NCBI RefSeq assembly: GCF_036850765.1
Contig: NC_089492.1
Span: forward strand, 199,422,276-199,486,275
Reading direction: 5' to 3'
Length of the DNA stretch: 64,000 bases
Source: Saccopteryx bilineata
Taxonomy: Eukaryota > Chordata > Mammalia > Chiroptera > Emballonuridae
A model generated the notes under the pieces. That model worked only from the letters and a program-made list of their open reading frames with translations, searched no databases and was not told where the DNA came from. Below, one piece after another: positions 1 through 11,977 of this stretch (position 1 is its first letter; the number at the start of each line of letters is the position of its first letter). Both the position numbers and the translations under genes were made by a program.

Positions 1-134
1 CTTGGGTCCAAGCTGGTGAGCTTCGCTCAAACCAGATGAGCCCGCACTCAAGCTGGCAACCTTGGGGTCTTGAACCTGGGTCCTCCACATCCCAGTCCGA
101 TGCTCTGTCCACTGCACCACCGCCTGGTCAGGCA
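1..134 (-). mobile_element. tRNA-derived SINE, type B, cut by window edge
   Basis: The reverse strand begins with the type B head (GCCTGACCAGGCGGTGGTGC) and contains the A box and a B-box-like region. The 3' part lies outside the window to the left. Confidence 0.85.
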
Positions 135-653
135 GAAGTCTGTATTTTTTTATTTATTGTACTGATAGTCACAAATGTATGTGTTCTTTGTATGGCTTAA
201 AGTGTAATGGAGATAAGCTAACCTGAAAAAGAAGGTAAACGGGTTTATATAAATAAAGTCTTTACTAGGTTTTATATCTTAAAAACAATATTTTTTGTAA
301 CAAGAGAATATTTATAAATAATGTTTATGGAGATGGTACATATTTGGGAGTGAGGACATAGAATGGACTTTGCCTCTGTTTTTGTATGATCTACAACTGT
401 GAAACTGTTACCAGAACGGCTATCTAATGTAGTCAATTGATACACCACTAATACCTGTTTTATTTTTACATGTTCTGTATGGACAACACAAACCTGGTTT
501 ATTTCTCATTCGTTTGGCTTTCTAATAAAAAGAAAAGTTGACCACTTTTCTTGTTACATTTAGAAAACAAAGAAAGGTGGCAAATAATTCTTAGTTTTAG
601 TACAGAAGAGAAAAACCTTGGGTAAATTTACCTTTAGAAATTTTATAAAAACA

Positions 654-949
654 GCCTGACTAGGCAGTGGCACAGTGGATAGAGTGTTGGCCTGGAACGC
701 TGAGGACCCAGGTTCGAAATACTGAGGTTGCCGGCTTGAGCGTGGGATCATAGACATGACTCCATGGTCACTGGCTTGAGCCCAAGGTCTCTGGCTCAGC
801 TAGAATCCTGCAGTCAAGGCAAATAGGAGAAAGCAGTCAATGAACAACTAAAGTGCTGCAAAAAAGAATTGATACTACTTATCTCTCTCCCTTCCTGTCT
901 GTCCCTCCATCTCTCTCTCTCTAAAAAAAATAAAAAAATAAAAAAAATC
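654..949 (+). mobile_element. tRNA-derived SINE, type B (older copy)
   Basis: Starts GCCTGACTAGGCAGTGGCAC, has a B box near GGTTCGAAATAC, then the type B body (CAATGAACAACTAAAGTGCTGC), a CT-rich stretch and an A-rich tail. It is diverged from the younger copies. Confidence 0.85.
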
Positions 950-1869
950 AACAAATTTGTGAGGTACGATATAGTGCCTAAGTCCAGAAACTATATCAGA
1001 CAAAAAAAACCAAAAAGAACACAACTAAACACAAGTTTATGATATTTAATACAACAGAGTGAAAACAAAGGTGCTAAAAATGTAAAGCTAAAAGAAATGA
1101 CACATTCTCAAAAGAATGTGTTAACCTCCCCCTTTTATTGTGTTAACCTCCCCCTCCTCTCATTTTTCCATCCACCAAATCAAGAAAACGTATTTTCTTC
1201 ATGCAAACACAGAATAACACAGCTTTCATTAGACCTCACTCCATGTGAGTGTTTAGAATTTCTCTCAAAATTATTTTTATTTTCTTTGCTCATGGGTTAT
1301 TATTGCAGATTCTTCTCCACTTGAAAGTGAAGCTGATATGTTATCAACATTCCTGTTAGTTTTATCTGGCCACTCAATATATCTGCATCTTTCCATGACA
1401 TGGTCTCAAGGCTTTATCGGTTTAGATTTAAATGTGCACTTACACTGCCATCCAATAGAAAGCATGTATTTTAGTGGTGGCAAGAGTTGTCATCTGCAAC
1501 TTTTATGATTCTTTAATGAAAAGATCTTGAATTTACATTGACTATATGTTGCTTTCTCTTTCCAACTTCAAGTTATTAGATTAACAGTATACAGTATATT
1601 TAATTTGAATTACTCAGAATATGCCCTATTGAAATTATAAACTGTAACTTCATTTGGTGGGTCAGAGCCTAAAATCTTGTTACTATGAACAAATGTTTGC
1701 GTTCTTTCTAATTCTCCATTGACATAGTGCTTCTTCCTTACCTAACACTGTATTAAGACCATCAGCAATTTTCTGCATTCTAAATTAACTCCTCCTGCAT
1801 TCTCCCTCTAAATTTCTAACTTTCTAAATTTGTAGTTGTGGTTTTATTTCATACCTAAGATTCTCTGGT

Positions 1870-2260
1870 TCTTTATTAGACAAGAGAAGTACTGGGTACA
1901 AATCTCAACTATTTACATGCAACCTCTCTGAGGCTGTTTGCTCACTGTAATATGGGAATATATAACTCACAACCGGTTGTTTTGATTATCAAATGTAATG
2001 ATACTTATGAAAATAATTACTAAGTATAAAGAATAAAAATAACAGCAAATAACATGAGCATTTGTTTTGTGTCAGAACTGCTAAGCCTTCCACATGCATT
2101 AACTACTGTCATCTTTAAACATTCTTAAGAAAAAGTTTTTATGATCTCATTAGCCTAGTGATAAATGTAACCGTGGAGAAGTTACATAACTTCTCCAAGG
2201 CTGTACAGATTTAAGAAAGAAGGAAATACTGTCATTTGTAACAACATATGTTGACCATGA
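1870..2260 (+). repeat. MIR-like ancient SINE fragments
   Basis: The stretch around 1890-2010 reads like the MIR core (tactgggtacaaatctcaac, then cctctctgaggctgtttgct). At 2050-2260 a second MIR/L2-like stretch covers a size-class phrase and a region resembling ttacataacttctccaaggc. Both are old and diverged; the family assignment is from memory. Confidence 0.5.
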
Positions 2261-3203
2261 TCTCATGCAAGACAGAAACAGAATTCAAATACGGTCTGAT
2301 ACAGTATGGTTTTCAAGTAAATTTTTTAAGCATGACTTAACTGTCAGACCTCTGGGGACTGTGTAGTCTTATCCAGTTCACCATGGCGTACAACTGCTGT
2401 ATTTTCGTGTTTTGCATTTGCATGTTATATTTTTTTGCTTCACTTGCAATCATTATATCATAGATCATTTTTTTGATATTGTCATTCTTAGCTCTAGTGA
2501 CCCCTCTTAACTCTGTTGCTTCGATATAGGTGGTGAACCACCCAACCAAAACAAACCACAGGGTTTGAGTGAAGGATAAAGAAGAGCTCAGGTTAACTCC
2601 TCAGAGGTTTTTTGTTGTTGTTTTTTTTGTCAACTGTGTCTTTAATCTTTGAGTTTGGAACTCTTCCTTGTTAGATGAAGATATCACATAGTTAAATAAT
2701 ATGTAAAGACTGTAGGTAGGGATTTAGTGGATATCAGATGATTTTGTAGTATATTTTTATTGTTAAGATTATATAACATTCGGAGCAAATGAATTGTTAG
2801 GATTGCAGAGAACTGTAGTTTAGGTATTGTACAGGAGTAAGGCTGACAGTCATAGATGCCACTGCACACCTCTCCCTTACACAGATGATGACAGACCGCA
2901 CTCATTCATCAGGCCATTCTTTACAGTTTAGGCAAAGCCACATGATTCTTGAGACAGCAGTCTGACGACACTGCTTACTAGTTTAGGTGGAACTATGGGA
3001 TGAGCTAGCGCACCCGAAAGGAGGGTTTCCAGTTACTTAGCTAGGTCTCTGCCTAAGTTTGTACTCAGTTATTATATTCTGTGAAAGTTCTAACTTGGAA
3101 GAATGATTTACAAATAAATAAAATGAGAAAAACTTTCAAAGGTGATGGGATTTTATTACTAAGTATCAAACCAGCATGAAGAATCCAAAGCAAAATAGAC
3201 TTC

Positions 3204-3540
3204 CTTTTATTTTTCTTTTACGGAGACAGAGAGAGTCAGAGAGAGGGATAGATAGGGACAGACAGACAGGAACCAGGAGAGAGATGAGAAGCATCAATCA
3301 TTAGTTTTTTGTCGCGACACCTTAGTTGTTCACTGATTGCTTTCTCATATGTGCCTTGACCGTGGGGCTACAGCAGACCGAGTAACCCCTTGCTCAAGCC
3401 AGCGACCTTGGGTCCAAGCTGGTGAGCTTTTGCTCAAACCAGATGAGCCCGCGCTCAAGCTGGCGACCTTGGAGTCTTGAACCTGGGTCCTCCACATCCC
3501 AGTCTGATGCTCTGTCCACTACGCCACTGCCTGGTGAGGC
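3204..3540 (-). mobile_element. tRNA-derived SINE, type B
   Basis: Full-length type B copy on the minus strand. It is flanked by a perfect 13-bp target-site duplication, CAAAATAGACTTC, at 3191-3203 and 3541-3553, so its boundaries are certain. Confidence 0.95.
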
Positions 3541-3655
3541 CAAAATAGACTTCTAAAGTGTTGTTCTCTAGCTCTTTTTCAAAGACTGTATAATGAAATG
3601 AGCAATGAGCTTAAACAATACAAATACACAACACAGACAGTATGAAGATTTAGAC

Positions 3656-4373
3656 CAGGGGTTGGGAATCTTTTTGGCTGAGAGAGCCATGAACGCCACA
3701 TATTTTAAAATATAATTCTGTGAGAGCCATACAACGACCCATGTACGTTATGCATTATCCAATAAAAATTTGGTGTCCCAGAGGACAGCTGTGATTGGCT
3801 ATAGCCACTCGTAACCATGAACGTGAGCAGTAGGAAATGGATTGTAATACATGAGAATGTTTTATATTTTTAACATTATTTATTTTATTTTATTTTATTT
3901 TCATTTTTCTGAAGCTGGAAACAGGGAGAGATAGACAGACTCCCGCATGTGCCCGACCAGGATCCACCTGGCACGCTCACCATGGGGCGACGCTCTGCCC
4001 ACCAGGGGGCGATGCTCTGCCCATCCTGGGCGTCCCCATGTTGCGACCAGAGCCACTCTAGCGCCTGAGGCAAAGGCCACAGAGCCATCCCTAGCGCCCA
4101 GGCCATCTGCTCCAATGAGCCTTGGCTGCGGGAGGGGAAGAGAGAGACAGAGAGGAAAGCGCGGCGGAGGGGTGGAGAAGCAAATGGGCGCTTCTCCTAT
4201 GTGCCCTGGCCGGGAATCGAACCCGGGTCCTCCGCACGCTAGGCCGACGCTCTACCGCTGAGCCAACCGGCCAGGGCCAACATTATTTTTTTTATTAAAG
4301 ATTTATCTGTGAGCCAGATGCAGCCATCAAAAGAGCCACATCTGGCTCGTGAGCCATAGGTTCCCGACCCCTG
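3656..4373. mobile_element. hAT-family MITE with nested SINE
   Basis: The ends are inverted repeats: CAGGGGTTGGGAATC on the left and, read inward from the right, CAGGGGTCGGGAACC. The element is flanked by a perfect 8-bp duplication, ATTTAGAC (3648-3655 and 4374-4381), which is the hallmark of hAT transposition. Without the type A SINE inserted at 3881-4278 it is about 310 bp. It has no transposase and is non-autonomous. Confidence 0.93.
3881..4278 (-). mobile_element. tRNA-derived SINE, type A, inserted in hAT MITE
   Basis: The reverse strand begins GGCCCTGGCCGGTTGGCTCA, with A box TGGCTCAGCGG and B box GGTTCGATTCC intact. The duplication AACATTATT occurs at 3872-3880 and 4279-4287. It postdates the hAT element it interrupts. 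The open frames across it (about 104 and 76 codons) are repeat artefacts. Confidence 0.95.
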
Positions 4374-5880
4374 ATTTAGACTGTAATCTTTTAACTTTTG
4401 AAGCCAGTGGTTTAGTCTCGGATTTACTAAAACTGAGGTGATGCCTGCTTGATGTCCATGATTGTCTTAGTCTTGTTTCATCTTCTTGTCTGTTACTACA
4501 TTGTTAAGCAGTGTCTTCCCCCTCACCTCCAATTAAGGAAGAAAACTTCATAGTTTGTGGGCCTTTTTCTCTCCTTACTGAGGTAGTAACATAATAAATG
4601 TTGGATTCTGGATTAAAATATAGGGTTTACAAAGGAGATCGTGGAGCACCAGTTTTGATGCCTGTGTTCCTTGTGCTTTTAGGGAATATGAAGGGATAAA
4701 GTAGAGGAATTAGTAGAGAAGGGAAAGATTTGTGAGATTTCTTGAGAGCTTTGATAAGATGTTAAGGGAAGGTAGGTAGAAAGTGTGCTCTTCACTCTTG
4801 CCTGGCAAGAGAAGCTTCCTTGGGACCCCTAGGTACAAATGTTTCCCGCAGTTATGAGACAGAAGCCCTGGCACCCAAGAGCCGTCGAACAATGCACGTG
4901 AACAGTAGAGGTGTCTGTGTGCCTAGAGAAGGGTATTTTCTGGGAGCACTTCTCTAGAGAGAGTGGGCTCGCTCCAGACCATTGTAAAATTGTACCTAAG
5001 GAGTCTGGTCACCTGCAAGGCAAGGGCTCAAACAGGTAGTCGTTTTGGGGTGAGGACAGAGTTTTAATCTTAGACTGGGTTGCCTAATTTCTGAATTGAA
5101 GCTGTGTTTTTAATAACGTGGAATCTCAGATAAGAGTAAATAGAAGTCATCAGATCTGTCCATATTTTCTTTGAGGATGGGGATAGTGTCCCCACTGAAT
5201 AAATTTTAAAGAGACACTGGACTCATATAATGCATCTATTTGTTTTTCCCATGTCTCCTGTGTCCTACTTAGCAATTTTTCCCATTTGTCACATTCTTGC
5301 CTTAACTGCTCTGTATAGTATGCATTCATTTTCAACAGCTCTTTATTTCCATCTGTTGATCTGACTTGAATGTTATGGGAATATGCATATCAAATTCCTT
5401 TCTAAAACATGATGATTTAGAGAGTTCAGTTTCAAAATAACTGTCTTGCTAATTTTTTGAGATTATGAACAAAGAAAACTTTACAGATTTATATGCATTT
5501 TGTTATATCAATAAATGAACCATTCGCTACGGCCTTCCTTTAACAGAACACTCCTTTGAAAGCTTTATAGATATGAAATATATATGAATATTTGTAAGTT
5601 TTAAATTTTTTTATAGAATGCTGTATAAATTTTCTATTTATAAATATAATGGTTTGGCCAGAAAAAATATATATTCCAATTTTATAAAGGATTATGTACT
5701 GACTGAATACATTTAAAAGAAAATATGTTTTGAAACCTATTCTGTTATGAACAGAAATTACATATCTTTTTACTCTGCTGTTGGTTTTTAAGTCATGCTT
5801 CCTAATGCATAATTAATTTGCAATGGATACTTTAGAAAAGCAAACAAAAAGTAAAGAGGCACCAGGCTATAAAATAATGT

Positions 5881-6223
5881 AGCCCTGGCTGATTGGCTCA
5901 GCGGTAGAGTGTCGGCCTGGCATGTGGAAGTCCAGGTTCGATTCCCAGTCAGGGCACACAGGAGAAGCGACCATCTGCTTCTCTACCCCTCCCCCGTCTC
6001 TCTCTCTCTCTCTTCCTCTCTCATAGCCATAGCTAAAACAGTTCTGAGCAAGTTGGCTCCAGGTGTAGAATATGGCTCATGGCCTCGCCTCAGGCACTGA
6101 AATGGCTCGCTTGCCAAGCAACAGAGCAGCAGCCCCAGATGGGCAGAGCATCGTCCCATGGGGGCTTATTGGGTGGATCCCTGTTGGGGCACATGCAGGA
6201 GTCTGTCTCTGCCTTCCCTCCTC

Positions 6224-6260
<37 letters not shown>
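5881..6260 (+). mobile_element. tRNA-derived SINE, type A, with AAT-repeat tail
   Basis: Type A head at 5881 (AGCCCTGGCTGATTGGCTCA) and B box GGTTCGATTCC. The usual A-rich tail has become an AAT triplet run from about 6224. The perfect 12-bp duplication ATAAAATAATGT lies at 5869-5880 and 6261-6272. Confidence 0.95.

Positions 6261-6266
<6 letters not shown>
6224..6266 (+). repeat. (AAT)n microsatellite in SINE tail
   Basis: About 13 uninterrupted AAT triplets, grown from the SINE tail. They explain the poly-isoleucine runs in the translations of this region. Confidence 0.97.
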
Positions 6267-6714
6267 TAATGTTGTGTCCTGTTCATATCCTGTGAGTTGG
6301 GCTTATCCTAAGTTTATGGGGGTGAGGAACACATTTCAGTCAGAGGGGATAGCAAGATCAGAGGAATAAAAGTAAACAAACACAACATGCAAGAAAATAT
6401 AATCCTTTTGAAGTTGCTGAAGCTTCAAGTTTGAGGATAAGAATAGAATAGTCCTGAGATATGAACAGGTTTGGATAATGGAGACACTTAACTACAGAAC
6501 TTTGGACTTTATTTTGCACAGATGAAGGGATGGGAGTATCGTTAGGACTGCTAGCTAATTAAGCCCATGGTCGCAAGTTCTGCCCATGTTCACTTTTGCT
6601 CACAAGCATAACTGGCCTCCAGCATCGAGTCTGACCTATATTTACTTAGTATTTGAATTAATAAGTAAGTGAATTGATCTAGAAATTGACATTAAAAATG
6701 TAGGCAAGAAAGTG

Positions 6715-7065
6715 ACCCATAAGCGGTGATGTCCTGTTGCCATTTTCGACAATATGGATGGACCTTGAGAACATTATACTCAGTGAAATAAGTAAATCAG
6801 AAAAAGCTAAGAAGTATATGATTTCACACATAGGTGGGAAATAAAACTGAGACTCATGGACATAGATACGAGTGAAGTGGTTACTGGGGAAGAGAGAGGA
6901 GGTAAGTAAAGGACAAATACACAGTGATAGATAATGATTTGACTTTGAGTGATAGGTACACCACATAATCAACAGTTCAAATGCTATAGAAATGTTTACC
7001 TGAAACCTATGTATTCTTATTGATCAAGGTCACCCAATTAAATTTAATTTATAAATAAAAGAATA
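6715..7065 (+). mobile_element. LINE-1 3' end fragment
   Basis: The sequence resembles the mammalian L1M 3' end: gatggaccttgagaacatta, then agtgaaataagtaaatcaga, ending near an A-rich TAAATAAAAG stretch. It is 5'-truncated. The ORF on the opposite strand (97 codons) is a by-product. Confidence 0.8.
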
Positions 7066-7598
7066 AATGTGAAAAAGAAAGTGAGCTAAAGATAATGTGT
7101 TATCAACTTTTCTTAAAATTATTTCAGACACAGGGAAATAAGTTAGATCTAATTTTATTAGTAAGCCTATCATTAAGCATTCATTGGTATGTCTTAAACC
7201 AGCTTTCATATAGGTCTTTAAAATATTTTTAACAAACTGATCTAATGTTTTGAAATATCACTGTATCCAGATTTTGATTTTTACCTATCGATTAGGACCT
7301 AATTTCACATTTGGATAGATTTCATAAAATGTCAACTTAGTCTCTTTAAACTTTATATTCTAGTATTAATGCAATTTTTATATTTTAATAATTTCCTATC
7401 ACATATAATCAAAATTGCTACATAAGAAATCAGTTGAGGTGTAGTAAATATATTTTGTAAGCACTTGCAAATGTAGGCTTCATAATGTAGATGAATATGG
7501 TTTGTATATGAATATTATACTAAGTACGCCTGGATATCGGTTACATCTTTTTAAGTAATAGAACTGGAAATATATTTTAAACTTTTTTTCTCCCTCAG

Positions 7599-7712
7599 AA
7601 GTAAATTTCTCCAGAAGGACTTGGAAATGCTGTTCCCTGGAATGAGTGCTGATTTTACAAGTGAGAATTTTTCAGCTGCCTGGTATCTTATAGAGAACCA
7701 CTCATCCACCAG
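7599..7712 (+). CDS. EXOC2: EXOC2 exon a (approx. residues 142-178)
   Basis: 114-nt exon. Acceptor TCCCTCAG ends at 7598 and the donor is AG|GTTAGTG at 7713. The first base completes a codon begun in the previous exon, and the last two bases (AG) are completed by T of the next exon to give Ser. It encodes [15 protein letters not shown] followed by [19 protein letters not shown]. Human Sec5 (from memory) has Ser where this has Leu after KF, and Asn for one Ser near the end. This is the region just after the Ral-binding domain, entering the helical rod. Confidence 0.97.
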
Positions 7713-7787
7713 GTTAGTGATGTGGGACTGTTGATTGTGCCTTGTTTCCCTCGGATGCAGGTAGTAGGATTATACAGTAGGTTGGGT

Positions 7788-7910
7788 TTTAGGTCTAGCT
7801 CTACCATTTCAGAGCCCTTTGACTTTGCGTGAGCTCATGAATGTCTCTGGGTACCTATTTTCTTATTTGTAAAACAATTATTAATGGACCCTTATTTTTT
7901 ACCACCGTCT
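7788..7910 (+). repeat. MIR-like fragment
   Basis: Contains the typical order of phrases for MIR: ctagctctaccatttc, then ttgactttgcgtgagctc, then tacctattttcttatttgta. Diverged and truncated. Confidence 0.6.
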
Positions 7911-8150
7911 TGTTTCCATAGGTTTCATTATTTATGCAACCCATCAAAGCTTTGTGGAGTCTCACCTGGTTACCTAAACTGATGTCTAAATGTGACCTCT
8001 TCTAACTCAAATAACAAAACTTTCAAGTCCTGGTGTAAAGTAGGGAACACACCTCCTTCCCAGACCATAGAGCAAAGGAAAATGGCTTGGTTTATCATTT
8101 TGTAAAAACTTTGTTTAAAATTAGGCAAAAAAATTAGACAAGGTCATATA

Positions 8151-8270
8151 CAGTGGTGGGCAAAAGTACATTTACAGTTGTGAGCATGTGAAAGTTTATT
8201 CTTACATTATTATTTGTTAATTGTATAATTTTCCGTATGATCAACTATAAACCTACTTTTGCCTACCCTG
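8151..8270. mobile_element. Tc1/mariner-type MITE, about 120 bp
   Basis: The left end CAGTGGTGGGCAAAAGTA matches the reverse complement of the right end, CAGGGTAGGCAAAAGTAGGT, giving imperfect terminal inverted repeats of about 30 bp that make up half the element. TA precedes the left end; the right flank is GTA. There is no coding capacity. Confidence 0.8.
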
Positions 8271-8403
8271 GTATCTAATGTAAAGCACTTCTTTTTGTCT
8301 GCTAATTAAATTTTACCCATTCTTTCTGCAGAATCAGGTTTTTAACATTTTTGCAGACTGTTTTAAAACAATTATATTTAGTAAAAACGTTTGAATAAAT
8401 GTT

Positions 8404-8761
8404 ACTGTTTTTGTTTTTTCCTTTTCCAAGTGAGAGGAGGGGTGATAGACAGACTCTTATCCACCTGGCAACCCCGATCTGGGCCAATGTTCTGCCTATC
8501 TGGGGCCATGATCTCACCCAAGGTTTTTTTTAGCACCTGAGGCAGAGGCCATGGAGACATTCTCAGTGCCTGGGGCCAATATGCTCGAACCAATTGAGCT
8601 ATGGCTGCAGGAGGAGAAGGGAGAATGTGAGAGAGAGAAGAGGGAAAGGGAGAGGTGGAGAAGCAGATGGGTGCTTCTCCTGTGTGCCCTGACTAGGAAT
8701 TGAACCCAGGACATCCACACACTGGGCCGATACTCTACTGTTGAGCCAGCTGACCAGGACC
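8404..8761 (-). mobile_element. tRNA-derived SINE, type A (older)
   Basis: The reverse strand begins GGTCCTGGTCAGCTGGCTCA. The perfect 12-bp duplication TGAATAAATGTT at 8392-8403 and 8762-8773 fixes the ends. Confidence 0.93.
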
Positions 8762-8924
8762 TGAATAAATGTTTTATTGCTTGAAATTGATATTCTTGAA
8801 AAGTTAACTTGTTAAAGTATAAATTAGAAATTCTTTACCTTTATTTTATTAGGAGGAAAACCATTAGCTGAAACATGAGGAAATACTGGTATATACACAG
8901 AATAAATTTGGCCTGATAATTTTT

Positions 8925-9303
8925 TTTTTTTTTTTTTTTTTTGGTATTTTTCTGAAGTTGGAAACAGGGAGGCAGTCAGACAGACTCCCGCATGCGCCCG
9001 ACCGGGATCCAACCGGCATGCCCACTAGGGGGTGATGCTCTGCCCATCTGGGATGTTGCTCTGTCGCAGCCAGGGCCATTCTGGCACCTGAGGCAGAGGC
9101 CACAGAGCCATCCCCAGTGCTCGGACCAACTTTGCTCCAATGGAGCCTTGGCTGCGGGAGGGGAAGAGAGAGACAAAGAAGAAAGAGAAGGGGAGGAGTG
9201 GAGAAGCTAATGGGCGCTTCTTCTGTGTGCCCTGGCTGGGAATCGAACTTGGGACTTCTGCACGCCAGGCTGACGCTCTACCACTGAGCCAACCAGCCAG
9301 GGC
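8925..9303 (-). mobile_element. tRNA-derived SINE, type A
   Basis: The reverse strand begins GGCCCTGGCTGGTTGGCTCA, and the poly-T at the left is its A tail. TGATAATTTTTT-like duplications flank it. Several overlapping open frames here are translations of the SINE. Confidence 0.93.
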
Positions 9304-10093
9304 CTGATAAATTTTTTAAACAAACGTCTGAACTCTTATTATAGGAGGTGGTTGTAATTTTACATTATGGCTGTGCTTTTTCTATTACTTTGAGTCAGAA
9401 TTGTCTTTCTTCTGTGTCAGGCTTTCATGGCACTCAGTATATTCAGTTTTATAGACAGATTATCTTAGCTCAGATAGAAATAAAACTGCTAAAATAAGGA
9501 AGACTGCCTTTTTTATTTCCCTCTACTTGAGATGTAGAGATAAAATATTGTGGCTTTTTATTTAAATTGTGAGTTGAAAACCTCCCTCAGGTTTTCTATA
9601 GTTTCACTGCTAATGACAGGATTAGCTATTGATGTGGTAAGGATAACAGCGTGTACAATTTGTATCCAGAGTACAGAAATGAACACACAGAGAAGGCCCA
9701 GCCTTAGGTGGCTTCCACCACTGCATGACCTAGGCCTTTCCACCAGGCAGATGATATTCAGTACTCCTTATCACCTTACATATGTATAAATGGTATATAT
9801 TGGTTATAAAAGTATTTATGTGGTTATTTACTTCATAGGGGCTTGATATTCTATTTGAATTAACCATTTGAGGGCTACTAATCTCTTTTCTAGCTGCTGC
9901 AATTTGGGCATTCATAATAAAAGTTTTATCTCTAGGTAAAAATTTAAAAGCTTTTATTTTCATCTGGTTATGTATTATATCAGACTCTTAACTTTCTTAA
10001 TGCAGGCTTCAGTATTTTATACTTAATGCATTGTCTTATTTCTTTTTTGCTTGTTAGGAGTGTCAAACTCTTGGTTTTTTTATTTCATTTCAG

Positions 10094-10218
10094 TTTTGAA
10101 CAGCTCAAAATGGCAGTCAGCAACCTGAAGAGACAGGCTAACAAGAAGAGTGAGGGCAGCTTGGCTTGTGTGAAAGGGGGTCTCAGTACATTCTTTGAAG
10201 CCCAGGATGCTCTCTCAG
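10094..10218 (+). CDS. EXOC2: EXOC2 exon b (approx. residues 179-220)
   Basis: 125-nt exon. Acceptor TTTCAG ends at 10093 and the donor is CAG|GTAAAG at 10219. It encodes [20 protein letters not shown] followed by [20 protein letters not shown], closely matching human Sec5 (human has Thr for one Ser and Tyr for the Cys, from memory). It begins the conserved Sec5 core, predicted to be alpha-helical and coiled-coil-like. Reading on past the donor gives an artificial 100-codon frame. Confidence 0.98.
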
Positions 10219-10965
10219 GTAAAGTGACCCTCAGAGCCATCTGCTGTGGCTTCCACAACAGAAACTTGACACTGTGTTTGCAGGGTGTTTACAGGGTGTT
10301 ACATTTGGTCTGTATTTATAATAGTTGAGATCTAAAATGTGCCATAAACATTTGTAGGCTAGGCTGGAATCTCTTTGAAGGCTTGGTACTTTAAATATTT
10401 GTCTCTGAGGCTTTTATAGACGTATGGTATATGTGTGAAATAGGAGACTACTTTGCTTCTCCACAGTCCCAGTCTCCAGGGCTGATAAGTAATTAAATAC
10501 CAATGGGTAAAATTCTAGAATTTTAAAAATCCTTTTATAGCCATCAATATCTTACACATGTGACTGATTCTATAAATGTGACTCATTGTGTGTTTGGTTT
10601 GGAAAGGACTGATGGCAATGTATTACTCTTTGTAGCCGTCATCCCACCAGTCCCACTGTGTGCGTCATCATCTCAAGGGGATTGTATTGAATAGAAAAAT
10701 GTAGCTTTAGACATTTCAGGGAGAAATATTAGGTATGTTTTCTTTCCCCCTATAACTACCTTTAATAGACATCAAGCTATTGTTTATTTATTTAAAAGTA
10801 AAATATATTAATAAAAACCAGTGCTTTTAAAAAATGAAAAACCTATAATATAGAACCTATATAGCTAAGTACTGACTGTAGACAAGGAGGCCACACCTTC
10901 TTAGAAAGACTACATTTTAAAATTAATTTGTAGTCTTAAAGTGTAGATAGCCTTTTATTGTTTTT

Positions 10966-11158
10966 TAATTTTTTTTAATTTATTCATTTTAGAGGAGACA
11001 GAGAGATAGATAGAGAGAGAGAGAGAGAGAAAAGGGGGGAGGAGCAGGAAGCATCAACTCCCATATGTGCCTTGACCAGGCAAGCTCAGGGTTTTGAACC
11101 ATTTGACCTCAGCGTTCCAGGTTGACGCTTGATCCACTGCACCACCACAGGTCAGGCA
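10966..11158 (-). mobile_element. tRNA-derived SINE, type C
   Basis: Short type C copy; the reverse strand begins GCCTGACCTGTGGTGGTGCA. The perfect 15-bp duplication CCTTTTATTGTTTTT lies at 10951-10965 and 11159-11173. Confidence 0.95.
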
Positions 11159-11609
11159 CCTTTTATTGTTTTTAAAACCCCTTTCTCTTAGGCTAAATAT
11201 GTATAGCTGACTTCTGACAGGTAAAAAATTGGATCTGATACAGCTTTTCCCTTGTAGGTAGAAGTTAGGTTTTTAGAGTAAAATGTGAATGCCTAGGATG
11301 GAACAGAAGTTAGGTAATCTTCTTTGATAAATATTCTGTACCCCATAATTTTTGATGGTGTACTTTTCTTTCTTTGTGCTTATTGATATTCTTAGTTATC
11401 AATGTTTTCAACATTAGAAACCTGAGCATATATAAACAGTTTAGTATTATTAGGTAGAATTTAGTTATGAATATACCTAGTAGCTATACAAATGATAATT
11501 TGCCATGTGTGATTAGCAATTCTCATAGATCATTGTAATTAAAACTATTTCACTCAGCAAAAATACATATTTGACTCTTCCCTCTACCCTTTTTAAAATA
11601 TATATATAT

Positions 11610-11977
11610 ATTTTTTTGTATTTTTCTGAAGTTGGAAACGGGAAGGCAGTCAGACAGACTCCTGCATGCGCCCGACCGGGATCCACCCGGCACGCCCACC
11701 AGGGGGCAATGCTCTGCCCATCTGGGGCATTGCTCTGTTGAAACCAGAGCCATTCTAGCACCTGAGGCAGAAGCCATAGAGCCATCCTCAGCGCCCGGGC
11801 CATCTTTGCTCCAATGGAGCCTTGGCTGCGGGAGGGGAAGAGAGAGACAGAGAGGAAGGAGAAAAGGAGGGGTGGAGAAGCAGATGGGCCTTCTCCTGTG
11901 TGCCCTGGCTGGGAATCGAACCCGGGACTCCTGCACGCCAGGCCCACGCTCTACCACTGAGCCAACCGTCCAGGGCC
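11610..11977 (-). mobile_element. tRNA-derived SINE, type A
   Basis: The reverse strand begins GGCCCTGGACGGTTGGCTCA and has an intact B box. An AT dinucleotide run and T tract on the left are its tail. Open frames of up to 144 codons on both strands come from the GC-rich SINE body. Confidence 0.95.

Larger units (their letters stand above)
1..7598 (+). other. EXOC2: EXOC2 intron (3' part, left end outside window)
   Basis: No coding exon is visible. Recognisable content is type B SINEs at 1-134, 654-949 and 3204-3540, an MIR-like stretch about 1870-2260, a hAT MITE at 3656-4373 with a nested type A SINE, a type A SINE at 5881-6260 and an L1 3' end at 6715-7065. The stretches 950-1870, 2260-3190, 4382-5868, 6273-6714 and 7066-7598 are AT-rich intron in which I see nothing further. 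The intron ends in a pyrimidine tract and CAG at 7596-7598. Confidence 0.85.
7713..10093 (+). other. EXOC2: EXOC2 intron
   Basis: GT-AG intron of 2381 bp. It contains an MIR-like fragment (7788-7910), a small mariner-type MITE (8151-8270) and two type A SINEs (8404-8761, about 8925-9303). The remaining 9304-10093 shows no recognisable feature except a T-rich acceptor tract ending CAG at 10091-10093. Confidence 0.9.

Noticed and set aside
10026..10328. 100-codon ORF as a stand-alone gene
   Set aside because: Only 10094-10218 is coding; the rest is intron on both sides of an EXOC2 exon.
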